DNA of 64,000 nucleotides from Heterostelium album PN500. Lineage: Eukaryota > Evosea > Eumycetozoa > Acytosteliales > Acytosteliaceae. The translations under genes and the position numbers were made by a program. Where the stretch lies: assembly GCF_000004825.1 (NCBI RefSeq), contig NW_008805089.1, forward strand, positions 1-64,000, written 5' to 3'. Of the stretch, positions 1-12,939 are shown in pieces. Numbering within the stretch: position 1 is the first letter of the stretch; each line of letters opens with the position of its first letter. The notes beneath the pieces are model-generated. The model had not been told where the DNA came from. It worked only from the letters and a program-made list of their open reading frames with translations, and searched no databases.

Positions 1-54
1 ATTTATTCATTTATTTATATAATTCATTTAATCAATCATTCATTAGTTTCCCAT

Positions 55-1060
55 TCATAGACACATATTTATTTTTTTATCTATATCATAAGTCCTATAA
101 AATTTCAATAAATTAAATACTATACTATCATTTATTAATTTACTAATATTTTTAAACATTAATGATCTAAAATGGTAATCATACAAACAAATATTCAAGA
201 CATTTTGAATTCTTTTGGAAGGATCTTTGAATAAGACATCTGCTCCACTGACCACTTACTGTTCTTGAATAACATATTGGATCTGTTGTTGGCACGAATA
301 CAATATTTTTCTGGTCCAGAGATGACAGTTTGACGACAATTAATCAATTAAATCATTGTAGAAACTCTGGAAAGTGATGCTATTCCTCTACTATCTACTT
401 TTCAAACCTCAAATACAAAGCATTGAACCTCTTCTATTATTTGGTAAGTTTTGTTAAACTATTTATTTATTATAAATGAATAACTAACTAACCAACTATA
501 GTTAAAAAGAGAATTGTTGAACCCATGGTGAAAGAGAGAAAAAAACAGTCTATTGGTGAAATATCAATATTGCTCATATTAATATAGGACTGATAATGCA
601 CAAACGATTTAGATTTCAAGAAAGTTATGGTGGTGATGCACTATTTGAAGTAGATGATCATACATTTAATATTCTAAATCATTTAATCATTTAAAACCAT
701 CACAACACACCTATTCACTCAATCAACTAACATCGATTCATCTAATCTTTATGATTAATTCATTAATTTTTTAGATCAACTCAATTGGGGTGTCATATCA
801 ATTTGACAATGAAAGTGGTGATCACACCTATCGCAAACCAACCAGTATGATAAAAAATCGGCTAAGTAGACTTACAGATCATTAGAAAGATGAATCGGAT
901 CAACATATTAAGAATATACAATTTACAATTCAAACTTCATCCGATATTTTGAAGAACACACCAACCAATTTCACCTATCAAATTATTCATTAGTAATAAT
1001 AACAATGTAAACAACGAGAATTACAATTCAAATAAATAATTATAAATAAACTATCTAAAT
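55..1060. pseudogene. Degenerate coding remnants, family not recognised
   Basis: No intact gene is visible, but short coding-like pieces occur on both strands. On the minus strand 55-255 reads openly and contains LFKDPSKRIQNVLNICLYDY, and upstream of it 256-320 reads in a different frame. On the plus strand two intron-like junctions are seen: a GTAAGT donor at about 451 with an acceptor near 500, and an acceptor near 772 followed by about 100 bases that read INSIGVSYQFDNESGDHTYR before a stop. Stops and frame changes interrupt everything. The most economical reading is one or two decayed host genes. I cannot name the family, and some of the pieces could be chance open frames. Confidence 0.3.
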
Positions 1061-1289
1061 AAGTTTTGTTTTTTATTTGATAAAGTAGAGTTGTTGAACA
1101 TATGTTTATCTCGATAATTCAACATGTATGTTGTTTTGATAGTGATTGTCGATAAAGAGAACTTGAGTTGATGATGTTTTAGGGTATGATTTTAATTGTA
1201 GCAGCAGTTCCTTTAATGCCTGGTGTGTTAGTTGTGAATACTTTTGTATTGTATAAAGAAAAAAACAATTCTAATTCCAATTATTATAG

Positions 1290-1581
1290 GTTTAATATTA
1301 AGATACATCTATATCTATAGATAGTGATTTATCATTTTTTTTGAAAATATCATCAATATAGATACATAAATAATATTTGAGAAGAAAATGAATGATAGAA
1401 TAGGTTTCAACTAAAGATAAAATATCGTTTAATATATATTATTATTATTCTTTTAAATTGATTATTAAATTCTATAACTATTTTTATAAAAACTATAACA
1501 AATAAAAAGATTAAAACAAATTTTTTTTTAAGACTCCAATTTTAATATTAGTTTAATATTAAGATACATCTATATCTATAG
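1290..1581. repeat. 31-bp exact direct repeat flanking about 230 bp
   Basis: The same 31 bases, beginning GTTTAATATTAAGATACATC, occur at 1290-1320 and 1551-1581. The 230 bases between them are AT-rich with no open frame. The repeat is too long for a target-site duplication of the usual transposons and too short to be a recognisable long terminal repeat. It may be a remnant of a local duplication. Confidence 0.6.
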
Positions 1582-1669
1582 TATATTGATTGATCATTAA
1601 ATTTTGCAATGATAGTCACTTAAATTATTTATTTATTTCAACGAATTCCTATTTTGAATTTGTTCAATA

Positions 1670-3177
1670 TTAATTACGACTTTGTAATTGTGTGAAATTA
1701 TTCTTTAGAAATTCAACTATTTCCAATTTATCATGTGATTTTGCAATTTCATACAGTCGCTCAACGGCTTCTTCATCTTTGAGAAATGCGGTCTTCTCTG
1801 CGAGGTACTGAAACATTGGTAGATGACCATTTATGATTGCATTAGAAAGAGCATTGACACTACACCCTTCCGTACGATTTTCAATGAGAAATTGGACCAC
1901 ATGGAAATGACAGTTACCAGCTGCAAGATCTACGGCTGACTGTGAGCATCCTTTGTCCGATCGTTCGTGAAGCAGCTTCACAATATCCAAATGTCCATCC
2001 ATAGAACTCAGGTCCATTGCTTCCTGTGTGCATCCTTCACTTCTATTCTCCAAAAGGAAGTGAACCACTTGATAATGTCCATTGTAGGCAGCATAGTTGA
2101 TGGCGTTTGTAGTGCATTTCGCTTGTCTGCTATGAAGGAACCGTACAATTTCCATGTGTCCTCGCGTAGCTGCATTATCTAAAGCAACAGAAGTAGTGGG
2201 GAGATGGTTGAACTGATCTAGCGAGATCAGGATATCGAGATGTCCTTTGTCTGCAGCATACTCAGCTGCTAAATTTGGAATAACCTTCATTTCGAGGAGG
2301 AATTGAACCGTTTCCAATTTGCCATTGTTAGCGGCCGCATCTAAACCAAGATGATTACAAACGGTAGCTGTTGAATCGCGAGTCTGATACATCCATTTCA
2401 AGACTTGGAGATGACCATTGCTCGCAGCGCAATTCATCGATTTCGTAGTGATCTTTACATCATGATTTCCATAAGTTTCAATCAAGTATTTTAAGATATT
2501 TAAATATCCTTTGCCTGCAGCTTTGTTAAATATACTCTTTAAATACTTTTGTTCCAATTTTATAATGCTACATAGAAGTGGTTATTGTTATTATTTATTA
2601 CCATATCATTGTTATCATAATGTTACACTATGTGTTATTATAATTACCTTTTGGGAGTAATACTCTTTGTTTCTTCTGATTTTTGTTGTTTTGTTGTTGG
2701 TAATTCATAGAATTGTGAAAGTAAATAGATGATTAAATCCAAGTTACCATGAGTAGCACTCGTTTTTAATGCATACAATATGTAATAGATAACAAACTTT
2801 GGATTTCCATTTCTATTGTTGTTTTTATTGTTTTTATTGTTTTTTTTGTTATTATTGTTATTATTATTATTATTATTACTGTTTGATGATGGTGATGATT
2901 GTTCTATTTTAAAGAATTTTGTTTTATTTTTTTTCTTCTCGTTTAAAATTGTACATTGTAAAGTGTATCTATTTTCAATAAAATATTTGATTGTCGATTT
3001 CAATTGATCGACATAATTATATAGAACGAGTTGCTGTGGACAAAACGCTAAATCACTCCATTTATATATTTCCAATCCTCTGTCTCGATATTCACCTGAT
3101 AACCTATGAATTTGCTCAAAAATCAATTCTCTTAATACTTTTGATTTAAATAAACCTCTATATAACTGAATATGCAT
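1670..3177 (-). CDS. Ankyrin-repeat protein of the expanded dictyostelid type
   Basis: Two exons, complement(1670..2567, 2648..3177), are joined by an 80-nt GTAATT...TAG intron and give 475 residues in frame. The N-terminal 60 residues resemble the start of many dictyostelid ankyrin or F-box relatives (LYRGLFKSKVLRELIFEQIH). A run of Asn/Lys (about residues 103-122) follows, encoded by repeats of AAT/AAC. From about residue 150 to the end there are some ten ankyrin-type helical pairs of about 33 residues, with the recurrent pattern 'A-A-x-x-G-H-L-x-[IV]-[VL]-[KR]-x-L'. Such repeats bind partner proteins, so no enzymatic role is expected. The family is large and fast-evolving in these amoebae. 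The partner and pathway cannot be inferred. Confidence 0.85.
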
Positions 3178-3634
3178 ATTTACAATTATTATTATTATTA
3201 CAATAATTGTAATTAATTTTCAGATTCTTCAAACAAAAAAATCTCTTTGGATAATGGAAAAAAAATTTAAATTAAAATTTTTTTAAGAATAAGAATTAAA
3301 AATCTTCGCGCCTTTTTGATTGTAAATATCTTTATGATGTCGATTCCTTCTCAACTTTGATAATCAAATAATAATATTTTTGAATTATAATAAGTGTGAA
3401 TTAGAATAGTTAGTTATAAAGTTGTAGTAATACTTTTATCGTTAGTTCTTCTGATCTGTTTGGTTTCTATTATTTTCATTCATTTATTAATTTAAATTAT
3501 TGATTGGTTTGTTAGACTGTTTGAAGATATATGATTTTTGGAGTTGATAAGATTATAATAAATAATTCTTAAATGTTGTTGTTGTTGTTGATGTTGTTGT
3601 TTTGATAGTTATTATTTTTTTTTTAAAATATTTC
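3178..3634. other. Intergenic region between two minus-strand genes
   Basis: AT-rich spacer holding the 3' flank of the AP-3 mu gene and the upstream region of the ankyrin gene. It contains a (GTT)n run near 3574-3600 and several A/T homopolymers. I see no gene or convincing RNA in it. Confidence 0.6.
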
Positions 3635-4710
3635 TTAAGCACGAACTTGGAATTTTCCAGCACGAGTTACACTTCTTACACCCTTAAATGGTTTATATTT
3701 TTCACTACATGCAAGTGAGTCAACCTAAAGAAAACAAAGCAAATCAAGATGAATTAATAATTGTTATGAATGTACTTTGTTGTAAAAGTTATCAATATCT
3801 TACACCTAAACCAGAAATAGTAAACATTGCAATCTTAAATTGTACCATAATCGATGGGTTAGCCTCTGGCAATGGCTGACCTGCAGCTAGTACTACATTA
3901 CCAGAGAGCATCGGAGTTTTCTCTTTTGGAATCTTTCCGATGTTCCATTTACAAACTTTATCTTCTGTGAAGTGTCCACCTACGTTGGAAGTGAGGTTGA
4001 CGGCTGTCGTAGTCTTTGGGAATGGAATGGTAACAAATACATTTTCAACCGGTTTATTATTGGTGTTCTTTGAACCGACCAACACATTTACACGACCTCC
4101 ACCCTCACCAAAACTAATCTGTGGTTTTACATATATTGGTAGTTGATTTATACCTTTAATTCTATAATAATAACAAAAATAAATAAGTATCCAAAGCAAT
4201 AATCAATAATTATTATTATTATTACTGTTACTATCATTCATACCTATAATTCATTAATTTAAAAGATCCATCTGGTGGGATAAAACTTAATACACGGTCA
4301 TTCTCCCAACGTGAATATCTGACACATGGATGAAAACTGACATCGTCCAACATTCTTGGATTATTAAATGTAAGTGTTAAGTCTGGCATTCCACTAAGTT
4401 TACAGTTGACTTGAATCTCTCCATTGACTTCACATGATACAACAAATCCATTGCTTTAAATTTTAAAAATAGTATATATTAATATTAAAACAACAACAAC
4501 AAAACATCCAAATATCTATAACTATAGAAAACATACCTATCGATAATACAATCAATCTCTTCAATGATATCAAAGAATATTTCATTAGATGTATATTTAA
4601 TACCTGTTTTACGCCATTGAATTGCACCTAATGATCCATCTTTAATAAAATAAATAGAAGAAACAAAGAAAAATAAAGAGTTAGATTATAACATATGTTA
4701 GTAATGATTA

Positions 4711-4792
<82 letters not shown>

Positions 4793-5381
4793 TCATACTT
4801 GGTAGATTATCAGAGATGTTGGAAGTACCGGTAACACCTTGTAAGAGATTCGATACAACGTTGGGTGGTTTGATCATTTCCTTGAGGAAGTTTGGTTCGG
4901 TTGTGAACGGGAAACCATTGTCAGCCATCTCTTCGATCAGCTGATAGACGTGCACAAAGTTGTCTCTGATGATCGATTCATTCAGGTTCTGACCAAAGTA
5001 ATCGATAAACACATCGTAGATACGCTGTAGGAAATCGACTACCAACAACGGTGAACACTCATTCTGCAACACACCCAAAAAGTAAATCGTTGTTCTCTTT
5101 ATATTGACGAGATAGTATTTCGGTGTGGTTATGACCGGTGCTACACTGCTACCCTCGCTTTCCGCTGAAATCTTTTGATCCCAGAAATATTCACAAATCG
5201 ATCTATTAATGATACCTCTCCAGTGTTTTTCAATAATAATATCACTATGATGATCGATATCGATTATATGATTAGTTTCAAGTCAATTACTTTTGTTTTC
5301 TCGAAGATCTGTTGTGTTGCGTAAATAATAATAACTTAAAACATACCCTGTATCAGCTAAAATAAATAAACTACTCAACAT
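3635..5381 (-). CDS. apm3: AP-3 adaptor complex, medium (mu) subunit
   Basis: Six exons, complement(3635..3724, 3804..4161, 4244..4453, 4537..4639, 4799..5244, 5347..5381), splice in frame to 413 residues, close to the usual mu3 length of about 418. The N-terminal longin-like domain starts MLSSLFILADTGDIIIEKHW and contains the conserved LLEEM-like segment 'QLIEEMADNGFPFTTEPNFL' and 'LKEMIKPPNVV'. The mu homology domain follows, with LSGMPDLTLTF, SFHPCVRYSRWENDRVLSFI, PPDGSFKLMNY and the end YKPFKGVRSVTRAGKFQVRA. Mu3 recognises tyrosine-based YxxPhi sorting signals and works in the AP-3 heterotetramer on transport from endosomes or Golgi to lysosome-related compartments. The start was chosen because the short first exon encodes the conserved longin start. 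The second intron carries a long AAT tract. Confidence 0.95.
4711..4791. repeat. (AAT)n microsatellite inside an intron of the AP-3 mu gene
   Basis: About 27 uninterrupted AAT/ATT units fill most of the intron between the exons ending at 4799 and starting at 4639 on the minus strand. Read through, the repeat would encode only leucine, so its intronic position is supported by the splice sites (GTATGA donor, AAAG acceptor). Length variation between strains is likely. Confidence 0.9.
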
Positions 5382-5940
5382 TTTTCTATTCTATTCTATT
5401 GTTTTATTACTAGATCTGCACTGTTGGGATGATAAGTAAATGTCGATTAATCTATTATTCAATTGACTATTGATTCTTTTAAAAGTTTGGTTGGTGTAAG
5501 GTGGTGTGGTAACTTTTTGTTATTAAGAATAATAGTAAAGAGTGGTGGTTTGTTTATTTGTTTATCGAAAGTAATTACAATGTATGATATTGGTGAGTGT
5601 GATGTTCTTGTTTTGTTTTGTAAAAGAGGCAGATTATTATTGTTATTAATATTCTACTTTTAAATTCTTAATGCCTGACCTGTTTTTTTTTTTTTTTTTT
5701 TTGATTATTTCAAAAATGAATTTTTTTGTAATTTTTTTAGATATTTAAATTATTCATATGATTTTTCTGGAGTTAGTGGGAATAATTAAAAAAATTAATA
5801 TATACGAGTAATATGATAGTAAAAAGAGATAATAGTAATGGATATTTAGTTAGTTGTTTATTGTTGTATTTCTTTTAAATTAAAATTTTATTTATTTTTT
5901 TTGTTTTGGTTTTGCTTTGTTGGCAGATTGATTTGATAGT
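5382..5940. other. Intergenic region upstream of the AP-3 mu gene
   Basis: Spacer between the start of the AP-3 mu gene and the end of the macroglobulin-like gene. It carries an 18-20 nt T run near 5683-5702 and general AT-rich sequence. The plus-strand open frame at 5463-5663 has low-complexity composition and no recognisable features, so I do not treat it as a gene. Confidence 0.55.
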
Positions 5941-8900
5941 TTAGTTAGCGGGTGGCTTTGCTTCTTTGATTAATGCACCGAATTGATTGTGAAGAACGAG
6001 TATGGAGAATTTCGATACTTCGTTGATGTTGCCGGTGGATACACTGCTGTAGTCAAAGTAACCGGCGATATCAGAGTAACCGTCTTTCCAGAATTGAACA
6101 TTTCCAGATGACTTGTTCTTCTCGTAGACCTTGATGTAAGCCTTTGCAATTGGTTTCTTGGTTTGTCTTTCGATGACTCTGAGTTGTCCTGCCTTCTCTG
6201 TGATCTGAACTGCGATGTTGTTGGAGTATACTGTGAGATTGTGATGAATACCTGCCGAGTGACAATCAACTACGATATTTGAGTTCTTGAATTCCTCTGG
6301 GATGTTAATGACAAACGATCCGTTCTTCTCTTGCAATGGGAACGATTCCTTCTTGTTTGGTGAGATGTAGAGGAATTGTCCCATCTCTTGTTGCACGAAT
6401 GGGTTGGTTGAGAACAACAACTCGATATCCATGATGTAGTAGCTGACGCTGATGTCGCTGAGATTGCTGTAGTTGACAGAGATCGTTCTGTTGGCTTCGA
6501 GGTTGACGTCGAACGATGGTTCGGTACTGACGAGCTTGGCATGACGACGGTCACGGTCATTCTCGGATTCCACGACTTCCATGGCGTCGGTGGCATTGTC
6601 GTTGACCTGCTGGATCTTGTTGTAGAGGTCACGGAAGAGTGCATTCCAACGTTGGACAGGGAAGTTCTTGTATTTCTCTGCGATTTCTTTTGCTTTGGTT
6701 GGCGCTGCGTTGAAGAAATCGAGGTAGGAAATGAGGTAGTCGTATTGGACCTGGAGGTCTGGCAAGCAAGATGGTTCGTTAAACTCATGGACATCGATGC
6801 ATTCTGTGGATGAGGTTGCAGCGTCGTCGTCTGCTGTTGTCGAGAGGGAAATCGATACCGATGAAATACCATGAGCTACTTCTTGTGTTGGTGTCGATGG
6901 AGAAGCGTCGGTCTTTGACTTCTTGGCGAGTTTTCTTAACTTCTTTTCCTCGTCTTCCTTCTTCTTTCTCTCTTCTTTCTCACGCTTCTTGTCTTCCTTC
7001 TCCTTCTTCTTCTCCTCTTTGATTCTCTCCTTTTCACGCTTCTTTTCCTCCTTCTCCTGTTGCTTCTCCTCGGCAGACATCTTTCTCTTCTTATCATTGT
7101 CACCGAGTTTTGGTGGGAATTCCAATGCCTCGGAGATGGCTGGCGATGGAAGTGCCGGTGATAGTGGGATGGCGACTTCCGGTGAAGTGCCGACTCTCTT
7201 CATGATCTTGACGGTCTCTTCGTAACGATCCTGAGTGAGGAGATAGTAGACCAACGAGAGCAAGTCTCTATCCGATGGATTGACAGTGTAGGTCAAGAGT
7301 TTACAGAATTTCTTATACTGTTGACTGAGTTTGTCATTCAAAATGGTACGCTTCTCACCGAGTTGATGAGTTCTAGCGTTGACCAGAGGTGAGTATTCGA
7401 GGTAGGAGAAATCACCTCTCTCCAATGGGTGAGAGGTCAGCAATGGACTGACAATGACATCACCAACTGGAATGGAACCGAATGAATTATTCAAGAAATC
7501 CTGACAGTAGTGAGAGTCCTTGTGGAAGATGGTGAACGACCAAACAGTGTAGTCGAAATGTTTCTTAGATTTAAGAAGTTCAACTACTTGCTTCCAGAAT
7601 TCATAGTTGGTCAACTTTGGATAGAGATGATGGATTGAAATACGGTTGATGTTCTCCTTGTTGATGTATTCCAAGATCGCTTGGTTAGTACCGTGATTGG
7701 CAATGTACTCCCATGACAGTTGATTAACAATGGTTGGCGATGAGACAACATTGAAGGTGAATGGTTCTACCGATGAGATGATCTTGTCCTTCTCAGAGAT
7801 GTGTGCAGGGAAGTGAGGGAATTGACCGGTCTTTGGGAAGTAGAAGAAGTACTCAAAGCTATGAGTGGAATACGGTGAGAGCTCAATCGATTCGCCACGA
7901 GTGTAGAATGGATTTGGGCCGATTGGAACCGATCCCTTTGCAATTTGGAGAAGAACATCCAACTTCTTTTGTTTCGATGAAAGATTTGCGACAACAACCA
8001 AAGCACCATACACCTTGCTAGTGAGGAATTCTTGGCTGACGTAGATCTCGTTTTGCTCGTTAGATTCATATGAATAACGGTTGGCTGGATCAAAGAAATG
8101 TTGGCTAACCAAAACATTAGAATCGGCGTTCAAAGGAGCACGAACCAACTCTTGATGGAAAACAATAACGGAACTGGTTGGAGTGAAACTTACTTTACCA
8201 TCACGATTTCTAATGGAATCCTTATCTTTGGTTGAGAATGGAAGATCCAAAACAGAAAGAGCAAACAACGATGCTGTGAAACCAGTTGGTAGTGTAATGT
8301 ATCTACTCAAGAAAGGCTGTTGATTGTCATTCTCATTGTTATTGTTGTTGTGCTGGGCAACAATGTATTGAACGTAATCTCTCCAGAATTCATTGCTGGA
8401 TACTATTTGTGGATCGTTGTAATTGACTTTGTAGTAGTAGGTCTCTGCCCATTCTTCGGTCTTTTCGATCTCCTTGTAGATTGGAGCGGGTGCAACTCTT
8501 CTCTTTTCCATCATGGCACTCTCACCGTAACTTGGTGGCACTGGAGCGGGCGCTAATGAAGCGAATGACATCGCACCTGGAGGAGCAGCTGATCTCATGT
8601 AATTTGGTGTGCAATCGACTGATTCCGCAGCCATTGCCATCGGCATCATTCTATTTCTTGCGCCACCACCAACACCTCCTAGAACCATTTTCTTGGATTT
8701 CGATTTCTTGTGATCTGAAGAACTGAATCCTTCGCTTTCCTCAGCCATATACTCATCATTCTCCAAATCATCATCATCATCTTCTTCTTCTTTTTCATCT
8801 GATCCATACTCTCTAAGATCACTGATATCATCTTCATCCAATGCATCGAGTGACAATGCAATCTTGAACAACTTATCATAACGAATCGGTGCCAATGGGT

Positions 8901-11900
8901 TGTATTGCACTGCATCAACGATCGATGTTTCAATATTCTTGGCATGTTCAGGGAATACTTCGGCAAGCAAGATCTTCTCTACGACATTCAAACGATTGAA
9001 CTCGACGGAACTAGTAAGATATTTGACCAAACGTTCGTAGTCACCAGAGAGATAGTTGTCCATGAATGTCTTGTGCATCTTGGATGAAACGAATGGTTTG
9101 ACAACTTGCTCAAAGAACTTTTTATCCTTCTTGTAAATGAAAAAGGCGAGTTCATGACAGTAGAACTTGGAGAACTTTTCATTCTTTTGCTCCTGGCTTA
9201 GTGATTCCCAATCAACAACGAAAGAGAAATCTTGAAGTTGATCGGATGGCGCGATTGTCTTGACCAACGATAGGAACTTGGAGAGAGTATCATAGATTGT
9301 AAATTTGGCAGAGTCAGCATTGGAGATAGTGAATTCCTGACCGGCTGGAACAGTGGTGATCAACTTCTTCTCGGTGAAATGAGCTTGAGCATCGAGTGAA
9401 CGAATCAAACTGGTATCCTTAAACGATGCATCGGTATGGTCGATAACAACTTCACGTGAGACAACTTTTTCATTGTCGACTGCGGTAATCTGAACGAGTT
9501 GACCGGAGCCTGACAACTGAGAGAGTGGAACAACAATGTTACCCTTGGCATCGGGTACCAAATTCAAGATGACAGTGGATGGACTGTTAAGGAACTCCAA
9601 GTAGCTTGAATAGCTGTGTGTTTGACTGGTCATTCTAGCGATGGGAGCGGCATTCGATGCGAAACGTTGCATTGGAGCAACACTTCTGTAGTCGGCAGCT
9701 TCTTTTAGCGACTCTTTCTGTTGAGTTGTCTTTCCTACAGACCATGGCTGGAGCAGAAGCGATGGTTTCTTCAAAGAATTACCTGGTAGTGTATTCTTGG
9801 CAAGCTTTCTATTGAGAATATAAGTGATTTCATCACCAAGAGCACGACCACTAAAATAAGAGGAGTCAACTTTTGCAAAGTTTTGTTGGAGTGTCGGGGT
9901 GGCTCCACAAGATAACGAATCGGTGGTTGGCTTGGCAACGAAATAGCTAGAGATGACATGTACTCTTGTTGAAGGTGATGCGTTTCTCACAGAGATTTCC
10001 AAGTTCTTCTTATCGGCGGCGGTGCTCGCATTGACGTTCAATCCATGAACCAACGAAGAGTGGTATGAGAGTGCTCTTGAACTATTAACAATGAATCCTT
10101 CCTTGATATCACCATCACACACCTCGATTTGGATCAAACTGTATGGACCGTAGACAATCAGATAGTAGAGACCAGGCGCCAACTTTGAAATTTGTATCTC
10201 TTTGTTCTCCTTATCCAAATGCACCTGACTCAACAAGTCAGAGACAACATAGCCACGTCTAACTTCATACAAATTGAAAGCCGAACGAGTAACAGTCGAT
10301 TCATTTCCGAAATATGGAATAGTAATTGTATCCCCACTCTTTGAATAAATTGTTGATGGGTAACGATTTAACAAACGATTTCCAATAACAAAAGTGAATG
10401 ATGTTTCGGCATAAACGATAATTGATTCAACCTAATAACAATTTAAAAATATAAATGGTTAGTTATTAAAGTTTAAACTAATTAATTATTATTAACTTAC
10501 ATCATGTAATTGACCTAAATGAATAATACCATCTTTATCAGATTGTAACATTTCATTGATATCTTGTCTTGAGATGACATGGGTGATAGCGACTGATACT
10601 TGTTTGTTTGCAACACGTTCACCACCCTTACCAATGACATTCAATTTGTATCCATCTTTGGCGTAGCTCAGATGAATATTAGTGATTTGATCGGTTTCAT
10701 TGATAGAGTTGATTGGTGTTTCATTTTGGAATGATAAATCCTTGTAGTTTGCAGCACCACTCAAATCCTTTACTCTTGCTTGGAATTTAACAGCAACCTT
10801 TCCTACATTCTCTGGTACCTTGAACAAATAACTAGATTCCTCTTTATCTGACAATGGGAATGGCTTAACTTCTTTAGTTGTTACAATCTTTTGTTCAGAC
10901 TATTAAATTTATATAAAAAAAATTATATATATTAGTAAACGTTTGTCATATTTTGTTTGTTTTTTTTTTTAAAAACTTACACTATCAGTTGTTGTAATTG
11001 TTAAAATAGTATCTTCAAGGTTTGAAATTGATATTTGAGTACCATTAAGGTAAAGTTTTCCACGTACGACAATAGGTGCTTTCTCACCTTGAATGAATGT
11101 AGAGTTCTCCAAGTAGATTCCACCATCGAGTTTGTAGGTTTCACTCTTACGATTGAATGAATCAAAGGTTGAGAAATCATCGGCTGTTAAGATGATGTTG
11201 GTATGTCCGGCGTTGGCAGAGAATGGTACTGTGATGTCACCCTTCTCGTCACTCTTGTAGACGTTGCCATCGATGGTGACGCTACACTTGGTGATCTTTA
11301 CAGAGTCTTCATCCAACACATGAATCAACTGACCGTTCTGATTGACTGCCGACAAGTAGTTGTATCCACCCTTCTTGATGATGGCACGACTCGATTTACC
11401 ATTGCCAATGAACTCAATGACAAACAAACCACGTCTACCTTTGAGAGTTGGGAAGTCAAAGGAACGTTCCACCGATTGGATGGGTGGCTCGGTGTAAGCG
11501 AAAGTATACTCCTGATTGGCAACCAAACCATCGAGTTTAATAGCTGTATCCAACTGTTTCTGTTCCGCTTTGTAGTAGTTGTAAGTATTGATCTCGAATA
11601 CCTTGACTAAGAGATGTTGTACGTTCTTGATGGCGCATTTAATGATGACGGCGTCGTCCGGGTGGAAATAGGTTGGATTTGCTGGATCGAATAAGATGTC
11701 GACACGCTCCTTCAGTTCCTGGACTGCAGTGTGGTCGAGTAGCTGATACCATTTCTCGAGTTCACCTTGATTGGCAAGCAGCTTCACCTCGGCAAACAAC
11801 GGTTTCAAAAAGGTCGGACGGAAATACTTGAGGTAGTCATCGATCGATTTCTCAGTCTGGAAGATCTTTCTAAAGAATTTCTTGAGCAACTCTTCATCCT

Positions 11901-12939
11901 CGTCTCTGGTGATCGTTGGAATCGTTTCGTGTAGATAGTCCTTGCTGAATTGTGCCAAGTTTGCTGGTTGTGAGGTAGCAGTGGTTGTTTCGATGTAGTA
12001 CCAGGTGCTACGTGGCAACTGGCAGTACTGTTTGAACTTCTCCAAGTCATAGTGATTCTGTTGTTTGATTTGGAATTGAAGATAGTGATGGAGAACATTC
12101 ATTTTGGCGCTATTGAAAGTAGCCGGTAGTTTGTTGACGTAGGCATATACGGTTTTGAAAGTTTGCTCGCCGAGTGCACTCTCTGACTTCCAGTCGGAGA
12201 CGACCTCTTGTGATGGCAACAATTTGTTAATGTACAGGGTGATGAAACGTGCGTCAACCAAATCTGGCTTGGATGATGAAAGCTTATCGAGATGTGCCAA
12301 TGTCAGATTGTTAAAGAGACTGCTGTTGCTACGCAAATCGGACTGCAAGATGTACTCGACAATGTTATCATAGACTGGATATGAAACGAGACCGAGTGCA
12401 GCTTTGATCTGTTGTGCTGTCAACTTGTAGTTGTTAACAACGTAGGGAATAGCATTGCGTTCGAATCTCAGTTCATTTGGATATGTCTCCAACATATGTT
12501 TAACGATTGCTTTCTTGTCAACTTTTGATTCATCCAATTTCGATGGATATGTTGGTGCGTTGTTGTTACTATTTGAATCACCACCACCAGTGGTTGCAGA
12601 GGTTGGAGCATAGTGGAATTGCAATGACAATTGATTCTTTAGCGATTCAAACACTGCATTGGAATTGTCTTTGGTGTATCCAAGGAGGAGAGCACGATTA
12701 CTGATTTCATTGTGAAGACTGTAGTCGAATGCCGATGGATCGTTTGTCCAGTCTTTGAGAAGTTGATCGAAGCGTGATTTGTTCGATTTGTCAGCCAACG
12801 ATGGATCGACATTAAGTAAATGCAGACAATTATAATAGTAATAGTCAACACTTCCAGCAATCAAAGTATTCAAATGAGTTAATCTCTCATTATTATCACT
12901 TGATAAAACATAATTCTCTTCAAATTTAGAATTTGACAT
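5941..12939 (-). CDS. Giant macroglobulin-like beta-sandwich protein, function unknown
   Basis: Three exons, complement(5941..10431, 10501..10899, 10981..12939), with both introns in phase 0, encode 2282 residues. No signal peptide or membrane segment is seen, so a cytosolic or nuclear location is likely. Residues about 470-1000 read as successive beta-rich modules like the MG domains of alpha-2-macroglobulins (for example GEKAPIVVRGKLYLNG, SKLAPGLYYLIVYGPYS), and the C-terminus contains a carboxypeptidase-regulatory-like module (GQLRVIERQTKKPIAKAYIK). No thioester motif of the GCGEQ type is present. An acidic run (about 1325-1345), a Met/Pro/Ala-rich linker, and a Lys/Glu-rich charged helix with basic clusters (about 1900-1960) separate folded parts. 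I do not recognise a named orthologue. The domain assignment is inference from strand patterns and short motifs. Confidence 0.75.

Noticed and set aside
1290-1581. Solo LTR or transposon with target-site duplication
   Set aside because: Repeat length of 31 bp fits neither; no polypurine tract, primer site or inverted ends are seen.
5463-5663. Possible small plus-strand gene
   Set aside because: Low-complexity T-rich sequence in a spacer, no splice context and no recognisable motif.
6923-7225. Plus-strand open frame of Ser/Phe-rich sequence
   Set aside because: It is the antisense of the Lys/Glu-rich helix of the macroglobulin-like gene; its composition is explained by that strand.
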